A stretch of DNA of 64,000 nt. Origin: Kiloniella laminariae DSM 19542. Lineage in GTDB: Bacteria; Pseudomonadota; Alphaproteobacteria; Kiloniellales; Kiloniellaceae. Made by a program: the position numbers and the translations under genes. Positions 36,490-45,479 of the stretch are shown piece by piece. The DNA lies in NCBI RefSeq assembly GCF_000374005.1, contig NZ_KB893135.1, positions 124,001-188,000 on the forward strand, in the 5' to 3' direction. The stretch's first letter is position 1, and each line of letters opens with the position of its first letter. The notes below the pieces were generated by a model. It ran no database searches, was not told where the DNA came from, and saw only the letters and a program-made list of their open reading frames with translations.

Positions 36490-36954
36490 ATGAACAGCTC
36501 AACCAGCCTGTCCCGGTCACAAACCAGCACCATGAGCAGCACCAGCGAAGCTCCCTGTATCTTTCCAACCCTGCGCTACCGCAACGCAGCGGCCATGATT
36601 GACTGGTTACAGCAAGCCTTTGGTTTCAAAGAGTACGTCTGCTACAGAGAGGAAGAAATTATCGCCCACGCCGAGCTTGCGCTCGGCTCTTCCCTGATTA
36701 TGATCGGAGAAGCCCGGGAAGATGCCTTTTGCAAGATTGTCGGTCACCCCGGTGAAAGTGCCGGCAAGGCAATTTACATTGCCGTCGGGGATGTCGAGGA
36801 GGTCTTTGCTAGTGCCTCTGCAGCCGGGGCAGAAGTTCTCGAAGGACTGACTGATCGGGATTACGGCAGCAAAGAGTTTATCTGCCGCGATCCGGAAGGG
36901 AACATCTGGTGCTTTGGGACCTATTGGCCAAAGGCAGGCAAAACGCCTCTCTGA
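36490..36954 (+). CDS. VOC family (glyoxalase/bleomycin-resistance fold) protein
   Basis: 154 residues starting after GAGGAAAA. A Ser/Thr-rich N-terminal 20 residues is followed by paired beta-alpha-beta-beta-beta units: PTLRYRNAAAMIDWLQQAFG, then EEIIAHAELALGSSLIMIGE and the C-terminal DRDYGSKEFICRDPEGNIW. Metal ligands are plausible as His and Glu, but the substrate is unknown. The pattern matches PhnB/YdeM-like glyoxalases. A second VOC gene follows 56 bp later. Confidence 0.9.
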   Translation: MNSSTSLSRSQTSTMSSTSEAPCIFPTLRYRNAAAMIDWLQQAFGFKEYVCYREEEIIAHAELALGSSLIMIGEAREDAFCKIVGHPGESAGKAIYIAVGDVEEVFASASAAGAEVLEGLTDRDYGSKEFICRDPEGNIWCFGTYWPKAGKTPL

Positions 36955-37009
36955 AACCCCGGAACAAACCGTAAAACAGGACCATCATGAGCAAAATCGG
37001 GATCACCCA

Positions 37010-37375
37010 ATGACTGTCAAACGTATCGTGTCCAACATAGCAACAGCGGCACAGGGGGCTACCCCCGCTGATGCGCAGACTTTTTACCGCGACATTCTGG
37101 GGCTGGATCTTTTGATGGATCATGGCTGGATTGTCACCTACGGATCGGACCAGCCCATGGCCGTCCAAATCAGTTTTGCCAGTGAAGGCGGGGCTGGCAC
37201 GCCCGTTCCCGACCTTTCCATCGAAGTCGACGATGTTGATCATCTCTACCAGAAGATGAAAGCTGCTGACTTCACCATTGAATATGACCTGACGGACGAA
37301 CCCTGGGGCGTCCGTCGGTTTTATGTCCGCGATCCCTTTGGCAAGCTGATCAATATCCTCAGTCATAACAGCTAG
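37010..37375 (+). CDS. VOC family protein
   Basis: 121 residues of one VOC module: VSNIATAAQGATPADAQTFY, DILGLDLLMDHGWIVTYGS, PDLSIEVDDVDHLYQKMK and FYVRDPFGKLINILSHNS. The ATG at 37010 overlaps the stop of an 8-codon frame (36986-37012, MSKIGITQ) that has AGGA upstream, whereas the gene has a weak ribosome site. Coupling to that mini-frame is possible. Likely cotranscribed with the preceding VOC gene. Confidence 0.85.
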   Translation: MTVKRIVSNIATAAQGATPADAQTFYRDILGLDLLMDHGWIVTYGSDQPMAVQISFASEGGAGTPVPDLSIEVDDVDHLYQKMKAADFTIEYDLTDEPWGVRRFYVRDPFGKLINILSHNS

Positions 37376-37830
37376 GACCAGTCTCTCGTCGCGGCGTCCT
37401 CTTGCCTGATCCTGTCCCCCAAGTGTGAGGATTACTGTCGGATCTGGCGATCGGTCTTATATAAGTCAACCTTATATAAACAGGGTAAATTCTTTAAAAT
37501 TTTTCCTTTTGATCGGAATAGATCAAAGGAGAAGTAAACGCGACATACCAAATAGCTGATGCATTTTTTCCAGCTCTGATTAAACAAAACGTGCTTTAGC
37601 CGTCACAGCCAAGGGGAAGTCTTTGCCATAAGGCCCTCTATTCTTGGACAAACTCCCCCAAGTTAATCAAAGATTAATCCCATTAATTTACCGTAAAGTT
37701 CGTTTAGTCACGACAGTCTAAAAAAATGTGCGTACGCCTCCCTACAAAGTTTTAAACTCATCACGCGAAAGATCATCTAAAACCAACCCAATAATAAGAA
37801 CAGTAAAAACACTCAGGATTGCGGAAAACC
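37376..37830. other. Intergenic region before the interrupted chemosensory locus
   Basis: 455 bp, no credible gene. A short direct repeat CTTATATAA occurs twice near 37456-37478, and AT-rich DNA at 37480-37520 and 37660-37700 could hold promoters. An open frame from 37728 leads into the next gene only because of its frameshift. Confidence 0.5.
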
Positions 37831-38447
37831 ATGCGATACAAATCGATACTCCTATGCGGGGTGTTCGTCTTCACACCGCTGTTTACCGGAAATATTCCTG
37901 CCTTTTCTCAGGAATCCTCCCCCCCCCTCTTTCCTTGATCGACGAAACGGCAATCAAGGAAATAAGAACCTGGTTGCAAAACCCGGTTGTCGAAATCTCT
38001 CTCCTCTCCCAGAATAAAAAATATGCCACCCTGCCCCAGTCTGAGGTCGATAACCTCGACAAACAGTGGCGTGCAGAACGCGAGCTTGAAGACCAACCCC
38101 TGATCGCGGCCACCCTCAGCAGCCCTCTTTCCAGTTATCTCACCCAGATCCAGGCCGCGTCCATCGGCCTTTTCACTGAAATGTTTGTTATGGATGCCAA
38201 GGGCCTGAACGTGGGACAAAGCGCCATCACATCGGATTTCTGGCAAGGGGATGAGGCCAAGTTCTCGGAGACCTACCCCAAGGGTCACAACGCTGTTTTT
38301 ATAGACGAGGCAGAATATCATGAAGCCAGCAAGACCTGGCGTACCCAGATTAATCTGACCATCTCGGACAGCACACAGCAGCCGATAGGCGCGATTACTG
38401 TCGAATACAATCTGACAGAACTCGCTCGCCGTCGCGCAGTGCAATAA
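37831..38447 (+). pseudogene. Periplasmic PDC/Cache-like sensor protein, frameshifted at a C9 tract
   Basis: The ATG at 37831 opens a signal peptide (MRYKSILLCGVFVFTPLFTG, cleaved near AFSQE) that runs into a C9 tract (37919-37927) and stops 4 codons later. The mature domain continues in another frame (LSLIDETAIKEIRTWLQNPV to NLTELARRRAVQ at 38447). One added C would fuse both. The domain resembles PDC/Cache sensor modules (SIGLFTEMFVMDAKGLNVGQ, SDFWQGDEAKFSETYPKGHN). It lies just upstream of an interrupted chemoreceptor and could work with it. Confidence 0.8.
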
Positions 38448-38469
38448 TGCCGGAACTCGGGAGCAGATC

Positions 38470-40155
38470 ATGAACTTCCTCCACAATATAAAAATTTCAC
38501 GCAAGCTTGCTGTCAGCTTTGCCTGCCTGATTGCCATCACGGTTCTGATGGCCCTTATTTCCTTCTCTGCCATCAACGACATCAAGAATGCAGACCTGAA
38601 CAATGAATATGCCCAGGATCTGGATCATACCTATCAGCTCTATAACAAATCCTTCATCGATCAGCGTCAGGGCCTGCTCTATTACCTTCTGACGGGTGAT
38701 CGTAAAGGTCTTCAAGACTTTAATAACTTAGGCGAGGTTGTGACAAAACATTCCTCCCGTCTCAAATAGCTCTCGGTACAGGATCCGGAAATTGACAGGC
38801 TGGTTGCTTCGCTGGCAAGCAATTACCAGCTCTGGCGTGATACCTTTGCCAGCAAGCAGATCCAGCTGATGCGCAACTATCTTACGGTTAATCAGGCCAG
38901 GGCCATCGAAGTCTCCGGCTTGCCCCAGGAGACGATTGGAAAATTCGAGGAGGTGGCTCAGGAATTAAGTCAGAAGCTGGAATTGACCGTGGCTGACTCT
39001 CACACCCTCAAAAACAGCGCTGTTATCAAATTCACGACAACCATCATTGTCTCTCTCGCCTTTCTGGCTTCGGCGGCCATATTTTTCGGGGTTGTGCTGA
39101 CCAAGGTTATAGCGACCCCCATCGCCCAGATCACCGACCGCATGAGTGAGCTGGCAGATAATAATCTGGATATTGATATCCAGGGAGCCAATCGCAAGGA
39201 CGAAATCGGCAACATGGCCCGAGCTGTCGGCGTGTTCAAGGAAAACGCGATCAAACAACGCAGCATGTTCGAACAGGATGCACTTAAACAGGAGGCAGAA
39301 AGACAACGCCATGAAAAGCTTGACCAACTGACCACTGAATTTGACAAAAAAATGAGCAGTGCGCTGGATATTGTGTCCAGTTCTGTCGAAAATGTTTCCA
39401 CTTCGGCCTCGACCATGGCCCAGAATGCAACTTCTACCGGAGAGCTTTCCCGCAACGCATCGATCAGTATCGAAGAGGCCAACAGCAATATAGAGACGGT
39501 TTCTTCGGCAACGACCGAGCTGTCCGCATCCGTCGATGAAATCTCCCGACAGATGGCTCAGGTATCAGATGTGTCCCGCTCGGCTGTCGATGAGATTGAA
39601 CGGACCAACACGCGGGTTAAAACCCTGAGTGAAGCTGCAGAAAGTATTGGACAGGTCATCAAGATGATCAGTGATATCGCTGGCCAGACCAACCTTCTGG
39701 CCCTGAACGCCACCATTGAATCCGCCCGGGCAGGAGAAGCCGGCAAGGGCTTTGCCGTGGTGGCCGGCGAAGTCAAAAATCTCGCCAGCCAGACCGGAGA
39801 GGCAACCGAAACGATCAGCCAAAAAATCAAGGAGATCCAGCTGGAAACCGAAGCTGCAGCCTCTGCCGTTCTCGGGGTCGGAGAAACCATCAGGACCATC
39901 GACAAGCTGACGGCAATCGTTGCCGGTGCGGTCGAGGAACAGAGCGCGGCAACCAGCGAGATTGCCCGCAACGTGACAGAGGCCTCACAGGGCGCACGCG
40001 ACGTTGGAAAGACCATTCAGGATGTTGCAACCGCAGCAGACGAAACCGGCAAACTTGCCGAGAACCAAAAACAAGTGGTCGCAGATCTGAATCAAAACAA
40101 CAAAACACTCAAGGATGACATTACCGAATTCCTCAGCAATGTAAGGTTGATATAG
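38470..40155 (+). pseudogene. Methyl-accepting chemotaxis protein with an in-frame amber codon
   Basis: A 562-codon chemoreceptor frame interrupted once by TAG at 38767-38769 (codon 100) with both sides in the same frame and otherwise intact. TM1 is at residues 13-33, then a helical sensor region, TM2 (TTIIVSLAFLASAAIFFGVV), HAMP (ITDRMSELADNNLDIDIQGA) and the signalling hairpin GQTNLLALNATIESARAGEA. GGGAGCAG precedes the ATG. The stop could come from one change in CAG or AAG. No other decay is visible, so the lesion is recent, suppressed or an error. Confidence 0.9.
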
Positions 40156-40262
40156 AAAATTGAACCCTGTTGCTGTACCATTACAACAGACCAGGCGGAA
40201 AAGAAGCAAAGGATTGTAAACAATGACCCTATGGCAGAGCATTGTCCCGCAGGGAAAATAAG

Positions 40263-41135
40263 ATGATTTCGAAAAGACATGAGGGCCTGCTTTCTGTGCA
40301 GAAACCCGGGGCGACACGCCTGCCCCGGAAATCCTCACGCCTTTTTCCTGTCCTTCGCCTTTCCGGGCTGCTCCCGTTTTTGACCATAGCTCTGTTCTTC
40401 ACCTCGCCCCAGGCCCGGGCTGAAGAGCCGCTTGTCCTGCGGACCTCTGCCCAGATTGGTGGCGCTCCAAAATTTATGGGCCGGAATAGTGAACACACAC
40501 CATCCGGTTTCTGCCCGGATCTGTTGCGCGCGATTGAAGCAGCAGACCCGGGATTAAAATTCAAAGGCCAGGACCAGTGGCGCACCCTTTCGCGCATTGT
40601 ATATGAAACCAGCAAAGGCAAGTTAGACCTTGCCTGCGGGCTTCAGGACAGCGACAGCCGCCGCAGATCACTTCATGTAATTGATTTTCCGGTCTGGACC
40701 GTAGATTACCACCTGCTTTCGCGTCAGGACGACACAGCCACACCCCAAAACTGGGCCGATGTCCGGGCCCTTTCCCCTGACAATATTGTTCTGGTCAATG
40801 CAGGCAGCAGTGTGATCAAAAAGCTGGAAGACCTTGGCATCCGGGTCGACAGCAGTGGACAAACGCTGCAGCAAAATGTCGATAAACTCTGGAATGGCCG
40901 GGCCAGATTTTATTATGTCCGCCGCCCCGGCCTGGAACAGGCGGGCGTGAAAAATGTCCACAACCTGCGCATTCATGCCTCGGCTCTGGGCAGTGAAACC
41001 TTCTATATGATGGTTTCGCCCCATCTGCCGGAAAACATAGTAGAACGCATTTCCGTGACCTTGCAAAAGCTCGAAAAAAGTGGAGAGCTGCAAAGCCTCC
41101 GTGATCTCTGGAGCGAAGAAGAACTGCTGCTCTAG
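40263..41135 (+). CDS. Periplasmic solute-binding protein (SBP_bac_3-like)
   Basis: 290 residues from the ATG at 40263 with AGGGAA upstream; a TTG at 40242 is less likely. A long signal peptide ends at QARAEEP (about residue 52). The domain is a type 2 binding fold (GFCPDLLRAIEAADPGLKFK, KGKLDLACGLQDSDSRRRSL). It follows the interrupted chemoreceptor by 107 bp and faces another binding-protein gene, with no ABC permease nearby. A sensing role at this chemosensory locus is plausible inference. Confidence 0.85.
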   Translation: MISKRHEGLLSVQKPGATRLPRKSSRLFPVLRLSGLLPFLTIALFFTSPQARAEEPLVLRTSAQIGGAPKFMGRNSEHTPSGFCPDLLRAIEAADPGLKFKGQDQWRTLSRIVYETSKGKLDLACGLQDSDSRRRSLHVIDFPVWTVDYHLLSRQDDTATPQNWADVRALSPDNIVLVNAGSSVIKKLEDLGIRVDSSGQTLQQNVDKLWNGRARFYYVRRPGLEQAGVKNVHNLRIHASALGSETFYMMVSPHLPENIVERISVTLQKLEKSGELQSLRDLWSEEELLL

Positions 41136-41212
41136 ATACAACGTCCCATAGGGGCTCCGATCTTTCATCGCCGAATAAATTTACGACCGGGATGCTTTAT
41201 GAACCGGTCCCT

Positions 41213-42025
41213 TTACGAACGCGGCATCATCTCGTCGCGATATTTTTCATAGATACCCAGCTCACGAAGGGTAGCCAGACCGCGGTTGAACACGGAAAGA
41301 ATTTCCTCTGCCCGCGCCGGATCGAGCTGCCGCGAGATTCCAAGGGCAACCGGGCTTTGCATGATCATCTGCGGGTGGTTGGTGATCTGGACGATATCCC
41401 GCTTGCGCAGGGTCGAATGGATCAGATAATACCCCACCTCCAACTCGATTGGAAAAGCGTCGATGCGTCCGCGCAACAGCTTGACCAGATTACTGGTTTC
41501 ATTGTTGCTTTCATCCGTTGCCAAGACGCCGTTATGCCAGAGCTCGTCAAATTCCGGGCCATAGGTGTAACCCGCCGCAACCCCGAGACGATAGCCCTTC
41601 AGATCCTCTACCTCTGCCCAGTCAAATTCCGTGTTCTTGAGATGGAAAAAATACTTCTGCACATCGGCAACATTATCGGAAAATATAAAGTCTGACTGCC
41701 GTTCCTCCGTAGGCACCCAGCCGACAGAGCCATCCCACTGCCCCTTTTTCGCCAGCTCATAGGATCGCTTCCAGGGGAAAAATCCATAGACGACGTTATA
41801 ACCTTCAACCCTGAAAGCTTCTTCAATGATACGGGACACGAAACCGTAGTGGTCCAGATGCTGAGAAGTATAGGGCGGCCATTCGCCGTTGGTCAGATAG
41901 ACGGTTTTAGGGTCTGAACGGTTCGGGAGGGCAAGATCTTCTCCCGCATTTTCCTGCGCAAGAGAGGTTGAACTCACAAAGAAAACCAACAGGATCGCAT
42001 AGAAGAATGGCACGACACCCTCCAT
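41213..42025 (-). CDS. Periplasmic solute-binding protein (SBP_bac_3 family)
   Basis: 270 residues from the ATG at 42025; a GTG at 42046 is an alternative. The signal peptide (FFYAILLVFFVSSTSLAQE) leads to LTNGEWPPYTSQHLDHYGFV, FFPWKRSYELAKKGQWDGSV and GYRLGVAAGYTYGPEFDELW, the usual three landmarks of this orphan family. It converges on the gene at 40263 but is not close to it in sequence. Ligand unknown. The gap 42026-42215 shows no gene. Confidence 0.9.
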   Translation of the reverse strand: MEGVVPFFYAILLVFFVSSTSLAQENAGEDLALPNRSDPKTVYLTNGEWPPYTSQHLDHYGFVSRIIEEAFRVEGYNVVYGFFPWKRSYELAKKGQWDGSVGWVPTEERQSDFIFSDNVADVQKYFFHLKNTEFDWAEVEDLKGYRLGVAAGYTYGPEFDELWHNGVLATDESNNETSNLVKLLRGRIDAFPIELEVGYYLIHSTLRKRDIVQITNHPQMIMQSPVALGISRQLDPARAEEILSVFNRGLATLRELGIYEKYRDEMMPRS

Positions 42026-42215
42026 AGCAGGTTCTTCTAACCACACCAGAATTCCCTGCGCCCAATTGCTTTAGTCCAGTTCAACATTGCCATAACCGGC
42101 CAGGATGCCGTCTGGACCTTTGCGCAAGCATAACATGAAACAGGAAACAAAACCTTTGTTTTCCTTACCCCCACTTTTATTCCAGTATCGTGACCACAAC
42201 AGCAAGAACCCGATA

Positions 42216-42845
42216 TCACGCCTTGCCCAGATCCTGTGTCGTTCCCGAATAGGCCGTGGCCTGCATCGAAGGACGCAGGGATACCCTGTCCAGCCAGGCA
42301 GCAAGTTCAGGATTGTCTTCCCTGAAATGTGCCAGCCCCACATAGTCCAGCCAGCTCAGGGTACAGGCCAGCGCCATCTGCCCCAGCCGGAATTCCGGGG
42401 ATGCCAGGTCAAGGCTTTGTTCAAGAGAAGCGCAGGTTTCCCTGACCTTGAGCTGCTGCCCTTCTAGAAAGGGCTGATAACGTTTTTCCTGCGGTCTGCG
42501 GACGGTCTCCCAGCGGACCAGAATGCCCGCATCAGCGAGACCTGTCGCCAGCGCCTCAAGCTTTCTTGTCGCCCAGTAACCCTTGCTGTCAGTGGGCAAA
42601 CATTTCACCCCGTCATGTTTACGATCAAGATAGTCACAAATCACCGAGGAATCATAAATCGCCTCGCCCGCATCAATCAGAACCGGAACCTTGCCCAGCG
42701 GGTTGAGGGCAAAAACCTCGTCGTTGCGATCCGTCGGGCTGGTTTCCATATGGACAACCTCCATCTGGTTCACCAGTCCGGTTTCCTGGGCCATGACCAG
42801 AACCTTGCGCGCATAGGGAGAATGGGTTTGATAAAGCAGTTTCAT
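42216..42845 (-). CDS. Glutathione S-transferase
   Basis: 209 residues. The N-terminal thioredoxin fold (MKLLYQTHSPYARKVLVMAQ with a catalytic Ser in HSPYARK, NPLGKVPVLIDAGEAIYDSS for glutathione contact) and the helical C-terminal domain (LGQMALACTLSWLDYVGLAH) match the bacterial beta-like and YibF-like GSTs. It stands alone on the minus strand. An 8-bp G-rich tandem array lies about 120 bp upstream. Confidence 0.92.
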   Translation of the reverse strand: MKLLYQTHSPYARKVLVMAQETGLVNQMEVVHMETSPTDRNDEVFALNPLGKVPVLIDAGEAIYDSSVICDYLDRKHDGVKCLPTDSKGYWATRKLEALATGLADAGILVRWETVRRPQEKRYQPFLEGQQLKVRETCASLEQSLDLASPEFRLGQMALACTLSWLDYVGLAHFREDNPELAAWLDRVSLRPSMQATAYSGTTQDLGKA

Positions 42846-42968
42846 CGGGGCTCAGCCTACAGATAATCGGAAAAATAATTAGCAAACCAAACTGTCGCTG
42901 ATCACCCCCGAATAACAGATCCATTTGCGGAATTGAGAGAGAGCCACTTGCGACTGCCCCCCCCCCTG

Positions 42969-43016
42969 TAACGGGGTAACGGGGTAACGGGGTAACGGGG
43001 TAACGGGGTAACGGGG
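42969..43016. repeat. 8-bp tandem repeat TAACGGGG, six perfect copies
   Basis: Six TAACGGGG units without spacers run from 42969 to 43016. The plus strand thus carries six evenly spaced GGGG runs, and the minus strand CCCCGTTA. It lies between the starts of the divergent GST and YciI genes, inside their shared promoter interval. Confidence 0.97.
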
Positions 43017-43083
43017 CCACTTGTGATTCTTGACCTCGCCCGTTCACCTGTGTTCTTTTTCTCTTGCTGCCCGCCAGATCCCA

Positions 43084-43410
43084 GTGAGCAGCGAGCCTCA
43101 TAATACAAGAGTAAAAAATGCCCTACATCCTAATATCTTTATCATTGATCTTGAATATCTGGTGCCGCTGGAACAGGTCGAACCGCTGATCGAGGCCCAC
43201 CGCGCTTTTCTGGATAAATATTACGCCAACAAGCGTTTTCTGGCTTCCGGTGCCAAGGTCCCGCGCAGCGGCGGGGTGATCCTGGCGGTCGCAGCCAGCC
43301 GGGCCGAGGTTGAACAGCTGATCACCGAAGATCCCTTCCACGCCAAGCAGATCGCCCGCTACCACATCACCGAGTTCCAGCCGCGCATGACCGCCGAGGG
43401 ATTGAGCTAG
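43084..43410 (+). CDS. YciI family protein with unclear start
   Basis: The YciI fold is clear from about 43134: FIIDLEYLVPLEQVEPLIEA, HRAFLDKYYANKRFLASGAK, SGGVILAVAASRAEVEQL and ITEDPFHAKQIARYHITEF, with the conserved His and Asp. No ATG lies in frame at the natural start. A good-looking ATG at 43118 is one frame off, and in-frame options are GTG 43084 and TTG 43030. A small indel near 43125-43135 would restore the ATG, so the gene may be frameshifted. Family members are small, mostly uncharacterised enzymes. Confidence 0.75.
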   Translation: MSSEPHNTRVKNALHPNIFIIDLEYLVPLEQVEPLIEAHRAFLDKYYANKRFLASGAKVPRSGGVILAVAASRAEVEQLITEDPFHAKQIARYHITEFQPRMTAEGLS

Positions 43411-44084
43411 CTACTCCCGATTTCCTCGACCGCGCTGAGCCAGGGTTCATGGCGCTGGCCCCAGGTTATGGTGAGGCGGTGGGTCGGGGTACAGTCCTTG
43501 CCCTGCACCGGGATCGCGCCGAGTTTTTCGCGCATCCCGTCACCAACCTGGACCAGATGGTTCAGGGCCACCCAGCGATCAACTCCGACATAGGCGGGCA
43601 AAACCGCACTGCGACCATCCTGACCATAATCAGGGAACAGTTCCTCTGCCCGGCGGGACACGGCAACTGCCAGAAGTTGCTGATCGCTGCTGCTCCAGCG
43701 TCTGTCGTTTTCACTCAAGGCGTTGAAGTGCTTCTCCCAGGCTTCACCGCCCCGGCTGACTGCCACATAACCTGTGTAAAAGCTGCCCAGCCGCTCTGCG
43801 TTGTCTGTGCCGATTTCCAGCCCGTCGATGGACAGATAAAGACTGCCGATAAAGGGTTGGGGTCTGCTGCTGCCGTCCGTAGCGTTGGTGAAGTCAACAA
43901 AATCACATTGAGTGAAGCTGATTTCTCCGGTCGGATCACCGCTCCGGTTCCAGACCACCCCGGCCCAGAGCCCGGCATTGGCAAGAACCAGCACCAGAAC
44001 AGCCATAATCAGTCCGGATTTCCCCGGCCTTTGTTGTTGCGGCTCCTGACTCTCGTCTGTTTGTTCTGTTTTGCTCTTCATCAC
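43407..44084 (-). CDS. DUF4824 family protein
   Basis: About 225 residues. A polar N-terminus is followed by one membrane anchor (LIMAVLVLVLANAGLWAGVV) and a periplasmic domain beginning WNRSGDPTGEISFTQCDFVD, the DUF4824 signature region. The start (GTG 44084 or ATG 44081) overlaps the stop of the upstream DUF2157 gene. DUF2157 and DUF4824 genes are known to pair. Function unknown. Confidence 0.85.
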   Translation of the reverse strand: MMKSKTEQTDESQEPQQQRPGKSGLIMAVLVLVLANAGLWAGVVWNRSGDPTGEISFTQCDFVDFTNATDGSSRPQPFIGSLYLSIDGLEIGTDNAERLGSFYTGYVAVSRGGEAWEKHFNALSENDRRWSSSDQQLLAVAVSRRAEELFPDYGQDGRSAVLPAYVGVDRWVALNHLVQVGDGMREKLGAIPVQGKDCTPTHRLTITWGQRHEPWLSAVEEIGSS

Positions 44085-45235
44085 AGCTCTCCCCCAGCTT
44101 TTGCTTCACCAGCGAGATCGGGCAACACAGCAGGCTGCTGGCGCAGACGACTGCGCAGCCTGTTGAGAAAGACAATCATGCCCAGCGCGATCAGGCCGAG
44201 GATCAGGAAAAAAACGTATTCCGGCCAGTCGTCCCAGAACCAGATCGCGTATTTGAGCAGAGCATAAAACAGCAGGAACCCGGCCGAAAGATAGCTGCCG
44301 ATCTGCCAGCGCTGGCGCAGGCACAGCCAGACACCCAGCCCGGCAGCCGCAAAAGCCAGCAGGGAATAGATATATTCCACTGTCCAGTCCGCCAGCGGCA
44401 GCAGGCTCTGCTGCGCATCCAGCCCGAGCCACTGCAGGTTGATATAGATCCCCGCCAGCCCGGCAAAGGCATAGACCTCGCGCTGGCGGCGGATCGCTTT
44501 TGCCACACCGTCGCTGTATTTATCAAACAGCCCGGCACCAAATAACCCGGCCAATAACGGCAGCAACAGGATCAAACCGGAAGCCAGCAGATACAGTTCC
44601 GGTACGTCCCGCCGGGGCCAGAGATAGCCCAGCAGACCCGTCAAGCTGCCGCCGACAAAGATGATCAGACCACCAAGACCAAGGCCCAGAACCACCCGCA
44701 GGTCATAACGATAAGCCAGAATCAGGGCAAAAGCCCCCCAGGCGAGAAAGGCATTGGCCGAGGCCGAAATATTATAGATTTCTCCCAGAATACTGAGGTT
44801 CGCCCCAAAACAGGCCAGCGCCACCAGCGCCGCCAGTCCGGTATAGTGGCGTGTGGCAAAGCGCCGTTCGACCCCTTCGCACAGTACCAGCGCCACCAGC
44901 GGCGCAGCGCTCGCCAGCCCGATCTGCAGGGCGATAGAGAAAACATCCCAGTAGTGTTCAAAAAACAGGAAGATCGCACAGGAAAAGGCCAGTGCCCCAA
45001 AAGTGGACGCCAGACGCATGCCCCAGGAAAGCTGCTGCTGCGAGCTGCTGAGATCGGTATCAAAGCGCCGGGAAAAATCCGCCAGAAGTGCCTCGTGATA
45101 GGTCACAACCCGCTTGTTTTCCGCCACCGAAAACTTCGCCAGCCCCTGCTGCTCCAGCAGCGCCAGCTCGGCCCGAAAGGCCAGGATCTGCTGGCTCCGT
45201 TCCCCTGCCGTTCGCCTGTCCATCTCCACCCCCAT
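44081..45235 (-). CDS. DUF2157 membrane protein (second copy of the system)
   Basis: 384 residues. A soluble N-terminal domain (about 1-65) is followed by around ten membrane helices. The family marks parallel those of the 31388 gene: SSSQQQLSWGMRLASTFGAL, then LGEIYNISASANAFLAWGAF and DDWPEYVFFLILGLIALGMI. It is the first gene of a two-gene operon with DUF4824. The two DUF2157 proteins are clearly different in sequence, so this is not a recent duplication. Confidence 0.9.
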   Translation of the reverse strand: MGVEMDRRTAGERSQQILAFRAELALLEQQGLAKFSVAENKRVVTYHEALLADFSRRFDTDLSSSQQQLSWGMRLASTFGALAFSCAIFLFFEHYWDVFSIALQIGLASAAPLVALVLCEGVERRFATRHYTGLAALVALACFGANLSILGEIYNISASANAFLAWGAFALILAYRYDLRVVLGLGLGGLIIFVGGSLTGLLGYLWPRRDVPELYLLASGLILLLPLLAGLFGAGLFDKYSDGVAKAIRRQREVYAFAGLAGIYINLQWLGLDAQQSLLPLADWTVEYIYSLLAFAAAGLGVWLCLRQRWQIGSYLSAGFLLFYALLKYAIWFWDDWPEYVFFLILGLIALGMIVFLNRLRSRLRQQPAVLPDLAGEAKAGGEL

Positions 45236-45479
45236 TGCTGTTTAGCCAAAAATCCTAGGCAGAAAGAGGGTTTTTCGCAACTGATAATGGGTGACGCACC
45301 AAAACACAGACACACCATTAGCGTGTATTTTATCTTGTTTTGAGACAAAAAGATTATGTGTCCTTTCCAAAGAATACCGCCTATATTTCCATAAATACCA
45401 ACCCACTAAATAATTTTACAATATTTTTTCAACACGCAACGCGTGTTATCAGCATGAGATAAACTGGAGTTTTCCGCTG

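Noticed and set aside
42969-43016. CRISPR or replication-origin iterons
   Set aside because: The 8-bp units have no spacers, no DnaA or Rep gene is near, and the site lies in an ordinary divergent promoter.
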